This document shows positions 13,957 to 17,416 of a DNA stretch of 17,416 nt, one piece after another (positions within the stretch are counted from its first letter, which is position 1; every line of letters begins with the position of its first letter). The notes beneath the pieces are model-generated. The model had not been told where the DNA came from, searched no databases, and worked only from the letters and a program-made list of their open reading frames with translations. Origin of the DNA: JAAZFZ01 sp035647435 (GTDB lineage: Bacteria; Bacillota; Clostridia; Oscillospirales; Acutalibacteraceae); the NCBI GenBank assembly GCA_035647435.1, contig DASRNM010000117.1:1-17416 (forward strand), written 5' to 3'. The position numbers and the translations under genes are program-made.

Positions 13957-15525
13957 TTATTTCCTCCGAGTTTTAAGTTTATGTTCGATTGAATCCACAA
14001 GAGCAATCCAACTCGCTTCGATAATGTCTTTTGACACTCCCACGGTTGTCCAAACTTCGTTGCCGTCGGTTGAAGTGATAAGAACCCTAACTTGTGCCGC
14101 AGTTGCATATTTTGGCTCCATAACCCTTACCTTGTAGTCGACAAGCCTTACTTTGTTAAGGCTTGGGTAGAAATCTGACAACGCCTCTCTTAAAGCAGAG
14201 TCAAGCGCGTTGACGGGGCCTTCCCCATCAGATGCCGAGATTTTAACAGTGTCATTGACCTTAAGTTTAATAGTTGCCGTGGCGCTTCTATTATTGTCGT
14301 ATGGTAATTCATCAAGAACCTTATAGCTAATAAGGTCAAAAAACGGGTCAAATTTATCAATTTTTCTTTTAATAATTAGTTCAAGTGAGGCGTCTGCGCC
14401 TTCATATTGAAAGCCCTTGTATTCTTTATCCTTAATTTCGTCAAGTATTTCTTTAATCAAAGGTGAATCCTTGTCGAAGTTGGGGTAGAGCTTTAAAACC
14501 TTTTGCAAAACAGCTGATTTGCCTGTGAACTCACTCATCAAGAAACGGCGCTTGTTGCCAACACAGGAGGGTTCAATATGCTCAAATGAAGAAGAGGTTT
14601 TGAGAACCGCATCAACATGCATGCCGGCTTTGTGGGCGAAAGCGCTCCTTCCGACGAAGGGGGCCTTTTTATCAAGTATTATGTTGGCCGTTTCTGAAAT
14701 TTTTAGTGCTGCACTGGTCAAACCCGACATATTATCATCGGGAATACACGAATAGCCGAGTTTTAACTGTAGGTTAGGGATTATTGATGAAAGGTTTGCG
14801 TTGCCACACCGCTCACCAAAACCGAGAAATGTACCCTGCACCTGTTGTGCGCCTGCTTGAACGGCAAGAAGAGACGAGGCAACTGCGGTGTCAGAGTCGT
14901 TATGAGCGTGAATGCCGATGTTTATGTTAGGGAAAGCGTTGCAGACCTCTTTTGTTATTTCAAATATTTTATTTGGCAAAGTGCCACCGTTTGTATCACA
15001 AAGGCATAGACAGTCTGCACCAGCCTTAGCTGCCGCCTTGAGAGATTCAATAACATAAGAAGGGTCGCTTATATATCCGTCAAAAAAATGCTCAGCATCA
15101 AAAACAACCTTTTTGTTTTTCTCCTTGAAGAAACGGCAAGTGTCTTCAATCATTCTTAGGTTTTCTTCGGGAGTTGTGTGGAGGATTTTACTCACCTGAA
15201 AAACAGAGCACTTGCCAACAATAGAAACATATGGAGTTCCTGCTTCAAGCAACATCAAGCAGCCCTTATCCTTCTCAACACTGATACTCTTTCGTCTCGT
15301 TGAGCCAAAAGCGCAAAGGACGCTATTTTCAAGCACTAAACTTTTTGCTTCTTTAAAAAATTCAAGCTCTTTTTTATTTGCGGTCGGGTTGCCTGCCTCG
15401 ATGATTGAAATTCCCAGCTCGTCAATGGCTTTGACGATGTTGATTTTGTCGTTGATAGAGAAAGAAATGCCCTCTGCTTGTGCACCGTCACGCAATGTAG
15501 AATCAAAAATAGTTATTTGGCGCAT
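13957..15525 (-). CDS. cimA: Citramalate synthase
   Basis: CimA condenses pyruvate with acetyl-CoA to (R)-citramalate, the entry to threonine-independent 2-ketobutyrate and isoleucine synthesis. The 522-residue product has the HMGL/LeuA-type barrel first: R12-D13 in STLRDGAQ, EAGNPTAN, the GIHAHNDSD metal motif and GERCGNANL. A C-terminal LeuA-type regulatory domain follows (SDGEGPVNALDSALREAL, then RVLITSTDG and GVSKDIIEASW). The length fits the long CimA family rather than plain isopropylmalate or homocitrate synthase. The start is the ATG at 15523-15525, after GGAGGTG; an in-frame ATG at 15540 lies before that site. Feedback by isoleucine is usual in this family. No T-box or large leader is present in the roughly 65-base 5' region. 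Confidence 0.9.
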   Translation of the reverse strand: MRQITIFDSTLRDGAQAEGISFSINDKINIVKAIDELGISIIEAGNPTANKKELEFFKEAKSLVLENSVLCAFGSTRRKSISVEKDKGCLMLLEAGTPYVSIVGKCSVFQVSKILHTTPEENLRMIEDTCRFFKEKNKKVVFDAEHFFDGYISDPSYVIESLKAAAKAGADCLCLCDTNGGTLPNKIFEITKEVCNAFPNINIGIHAHNDSDTAVASSLLAVQAGAQQVQGTFLGFGERCGNANLSSIIPNLQLKLGYSCIPDDNMSGLTSAALKISETANIILDKKAPFVGRSAFAHKAGMHVDAVLKTSSSFEHIEPSCVGNKRRFLMSEFTGKSAVLQKVLKLYPNFDKDSPLIKEILDEIKDKEYKGFQYEGADASLELIIKRKIDKFDPFFDLISYKVLDELPYDNNRSATATIKLKVNDTVKISASDGEGPVNALDSALREALSDFYPSLNKVRLVDYKVRVMEPKYATAAQVRVLITSTDGNEVWTTVGVSKDIIEASWIALVDSIEHKLKTRRK

Positions 15526-15596
15526 ATGTACACCTCCCATGTATAAATTTATATAGATTTATATCCGTTCAAAACAGATGTTATGCACAATGAATT

Positions 15597-15605
15597 ATTA
15601 TAACA
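15597..15605 (-). promoter_or_regulatory. Extended -10 promoter of cimA-leuC
   Basis: TGTTATAAT on the minus strand is a full extended -10 (TG, one base, TATAAT at 15597-15602). No -35 match is found at 17 or 18 bases. Start near 15590 gives a leader of about 65 bases with no leucine or isoleucine leader peptide recognised. Confidence 0.5.
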
Positions 15606-15618
15606 GAAAACAGCTTTC

Positions 15619-15644
15619 ACTTAGCTCCATTTTGAGCGTTAAGT
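15619..15644 (-). terminator. Weak hairpin at the end of the M16 peptidase gene
   Basis: ACTTA/TAAGT and GCTC/GAGC pair around a six-base loop, with a two-base bulge, and the stem includes the stop codon of the peptidase gene. The only T run (TTTT) follows eight bases later, so it may be a leaky terminator before the cimA promoter. Confidence 0.35.
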
Positions 15645-16892
15645 ATTTGAAATTAGTGATAGATAAAAATCATTTTCATAAACTTTGCCTACAGAGCAAA
15701 TTGCAATTTTTTCAAGGTTGAGCAACTTTTCAGAAACACGGCGGATATTGTCGAGCGTTACTGACCTGTAATTTTCAATGAGCATGTCTTGGCTATCAAC
15801 GCTGTTAAATAAAATTTCACTTCTGCCCATTCTTGACGCTCTTGCGGGAGTGGATTCAAGCCCCATAACCAAACCTGCGGCCGCTTGCTCCTGAACTCTC
15901 GACAGCTCTTTTTCGGATATGTCATGAGGAAACTCACGAAGAATCTTCAAGGACTCAGTCAAGGCTTGCTCCTCCGCTTTGTGCGAAAGACCCATGCTTA
16001 TGCCAATTAAACCACCGTTAAGATATGCCGCATTGAATGCGCCAATAGAGTAAACAAGGCCGAGATTTTCACGAATGCGTTGGAACAGCCTTGAGGAAGA
16101 AGAACCGCCCAAAATATTGCACAAAAGTCCACAGGCAAAACGGTCTTCAACATCGGCACGAATACCTTCAAAGCCAAGTATAATTTGGTTTTGCTCAAAA
16201 TCTTTATTAATTGTTTTTATAAACGGGGAAAAGCCGAGTGACTGTCTTTTTATAGGGTTGCTCGTAGGTTTTAAGCTACCGAAATACTTTTCAAAAGTCG
16301 AAATCACGGCATCTTTGTCAAAACGGCCACAAAGAGAGGCGACCATTCTTTCCGGCACATAAAACTCTGCCATATGTGCCCGTAGGGCTTCAGAGTTCAG
16401 CTCATTGACCGTTTCCCTGCTGCCTAAAATATTTCTGCCAAAGGCATTGTCGAACCACGAGTTCTCATAAAAGGTGTCAAGGCACAAATCCTCGGGGCTG
16501 TCCTCATACAGTGCGATTTCTTCAAGCACCACACCTTTTTCGGTCTCGACATCTTTTGGTTCAAGGCGTGGGTTTTTAACCATATCGCATAGGATATCTA
16601 AAGCCTTGCCGACATGGTCTGTCAGGCTACGGCAATAAAAGCAAGTGTATTCCTTTGTTGTGTATGCATTCAGTGCGCCGCCGATCTCATCGATCTGAGT
16701 TGATATTTCATAAGAATTTCTGTCGGGAGTGCCTTTGAAAATCATGTGCTCTATAAAATGTGAAGCACCCGAACTCTCGGGGCTTTCATAACCCGAACCG
16801 CTGCCCACCCAAATGCCCATTGTGCAGCTTCGGGCAAAATTATCATAGTCAAGCAATATGCGAAACCCGTTTGACAAAGTGATTTTTTCCAT
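15639..16892 (-). CDS. M16 family zinc metallopeptidase (processing-peptidase type)
   Basis: M16 peptidases are inverzincins that degrade or process peptides. The 417-residue length fits the single-unit bacterial form (YmxG/MPP-beta-like). The zinc motif HxxEH is intact as H45-F-I-E48-H49 within GASHFIEHM, and the third ligand is E124 or E125 in VVLEEIALYEDS. The second, inactive-fold half contains the usual RxxY-type region (SSSRLFQRIRENLGLVYSIGAF). There is no signal peptide, so it is cytoplasmic. The ATG overlaps the stop of the FHA gene by one base (TAATG), so translation is coupled and the two products may work together. The substrate is unknown. Confidence 0.92.
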   Translation of the reverse strand: MEKITLSNGFRILLDYDNFARSCTMGIWVGSGSGYESPESSGASHFIEHMIFKGTPDRNSYEISTQIDEIGGALNAYTTKEYTCFYCRSLTDHVGKALDILCDMVKNPRLEPKDVETEKGVVLEEIALYEDSPEDLCLDTFYENSWFDNAFGRNILGSRETVNELNSEALRAHMAEFYVPERMVASLCGRFDKDAVISTFEKYFGSLKPTSNPIKRQSLGFSPFIKTINKDFEQNQIILGFEGIRADVEDRFACGLLCNILGGSSSSRLFQRIRENLGLVYSIGAFNAAYLNGGLIGISMGLSHKAEEQALTESLKILREFPHDISEKELSRVQEQAAAGLVMGLESTPARASRMGRSEILFNSVDSQDMLIENYRSVTLDNIRRVSEKLLNLEKIAICSVGKVYENDFYLSLISNT

Positions 16893-17380
16893 TAATCAAT
16901 CCTGCCTTCTTTTTGTTTTTTATCAAAAAAAATATCACCGCTGTCTGTTTTGTTCTGCTGTGATTTTTCGTCATTACTATTAAGTTTGTCCAACTTAAAG
17001 GCAAGATTTGCACCGCCAAAGGTGATAATATCTCCATGCTCCAAAAAAGCTTTATTTTTTACTTGTTCCCTGTTGATAAAAACCCCAGTTCTTGATAATG
17101 TATCCGCAACTAACCAACCATTTTTTCTCAATGCAACAACCGCGTGAAATCTCGAAACTGTCGGATAATTCAAAACTATGTCGCAGGAGTTACTGCGACC
17201 GACTGAGTTTTCCCAGTTTGACAAAGGTATGACCTCGCCGTTTGCGTTGTTTACAAGGCGAGCGGGATATACGGGACCGCTTTGCTTTTGCCTTAACAAA
17301 GAAACAGAGCAATAAACTAAAACAATCAGCGCTGTTGAGGGCAGAATATACCGTACTATGTGAACAAAGTCCTGTGGCAA
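16892..17380 (-). CDS. FHA-domain membrane protein
   Basis: The 162-residue product has an N-terminal hydrophobic helix (about residues 8-28) followed by a cytoplasmic FHA domain (about 58-128) that binds phosphothreonine peptides. Its recognition residues are G61-R62-S63 and S76-R77-F78-H79; the later loop reads SRTGVFIN where the usual form is SxNGTxVN. A polar, lysine- and aspartate-rich tail ends the protein. The start is TTG at 17378-17380, seven bases after GGGAGGG; an in-frame TAA lies upstream, so no earlier start exists. Such anchored FHA proteins often sit near division or cell-wall genes and a Ser/Thr kinase in Clostridia, which would be beyond this window. Confidence 0.87.
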   Translation of the reverse strand: MPQDFVHIVRYILPSTALIVLVYCSVSLLRQKQSGPVYPARLVNNANGEVIPLSNWENSVGRSNSCDIVLNYPTVSRFHAVVALRKNGWLVADTLSRTGVFINREQVKNKAFLEHGDIITFGGANLAFKLDKLNSNDEKSQQNKTDSGDIFFDKKQKEGRID

Positions 17381-17408
17381 GGCGATACCCTCCCTTTTTT
17401 AAAATATT

Positions 17409-17414
17409 ATTATA
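17409..17414 (-). promoter_or_regulatory. Possible -10 of the FHA-M16 operon
   Basis: A perfect TATAAT on the minus strand about 28 bases before the FHA start. The -35 region is outside the window, so this is only a suggestion. Confidence 0.35.
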
Positions 17415-17416
17415 AT

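Noticed and set aside
15526..15638. T-box or leader-peptide attenuator before cimA
   Set aside because: The 5' region is about 65 bases, with no specifier stem, no T-box consensus and no terminator.

Overview
The window is a stretch of core chromosome from a low-to-moderate GC member of the Clostridia. The most likely group is the Oscillospiraceae/Ruminococcaceae (gut or rumen type), probably an anaerobe. This is inferred from strong AGGAGG-type ribosome binding sites, several TTG starts, a rubrerythrin, the DUF951-prfA-tsaC-coaE and rpsO-pnp gene orders, a clostridial-style free-standing S1 protein, and a citramalate route. No phage, transposase, CRISPR array, rRNA or tRNA was seen. I found no new multi-gene system; the interest lies in RNA leaders, a broken gene at the left edge and some motif deviations.

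Left block, minus strand (about 3343 down to 1): a clear promoter drives DUF951, prfA (release factor 1), tsaC/sua5 (tRNA t6A synthesis) and coaE (last step of CoA synthesis). After coaE comes an overlapping 56-codon gene start that resembles the membrane anchor of a lytic transglycosylase. It stops early, just before a GC-rich palindromic element that reaches the window edge.

Middle plus-strand block (3453-7143): an S1-domain RNA-binding protein, a PHP-domain phosphoesterase with a TTG start and an altered metal-site motif, an unrecognised 189-residue protein ending in a terminator, and a membrane-anchored metallophosphoesterase. A perfect bidirectional terminator separates it from a convergent minus-strand operon (8902-7187): aromatic acid exporter-like membrane protein, small Smr-domain protein and glycerophosphodiester phosphodiesterase.

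rpsO-pnp block (9213-12005, plus): an extended -10 promoter, a leader RNA that folds on paper into a three-way junction, ribosomal protein S15, a terminator, an approximately 80-nt hairpin leader, polynucleotide phosphorylase and a terminator. Both leaders sit where autogenous control of these two genes is known in other bacteria.

Right block, minus strand (17380 down to 12077): FHA-domain protein and M16 zinc peptidase (translationally coupled), then cimA and a leuC-type dehydratase large subunit (isoleucine by the citramalate pathway; no leuD beside it), then rubrerythrin. A perfect 15-bp palindrome lies between the convergent pnp and rubrerythrin genes.
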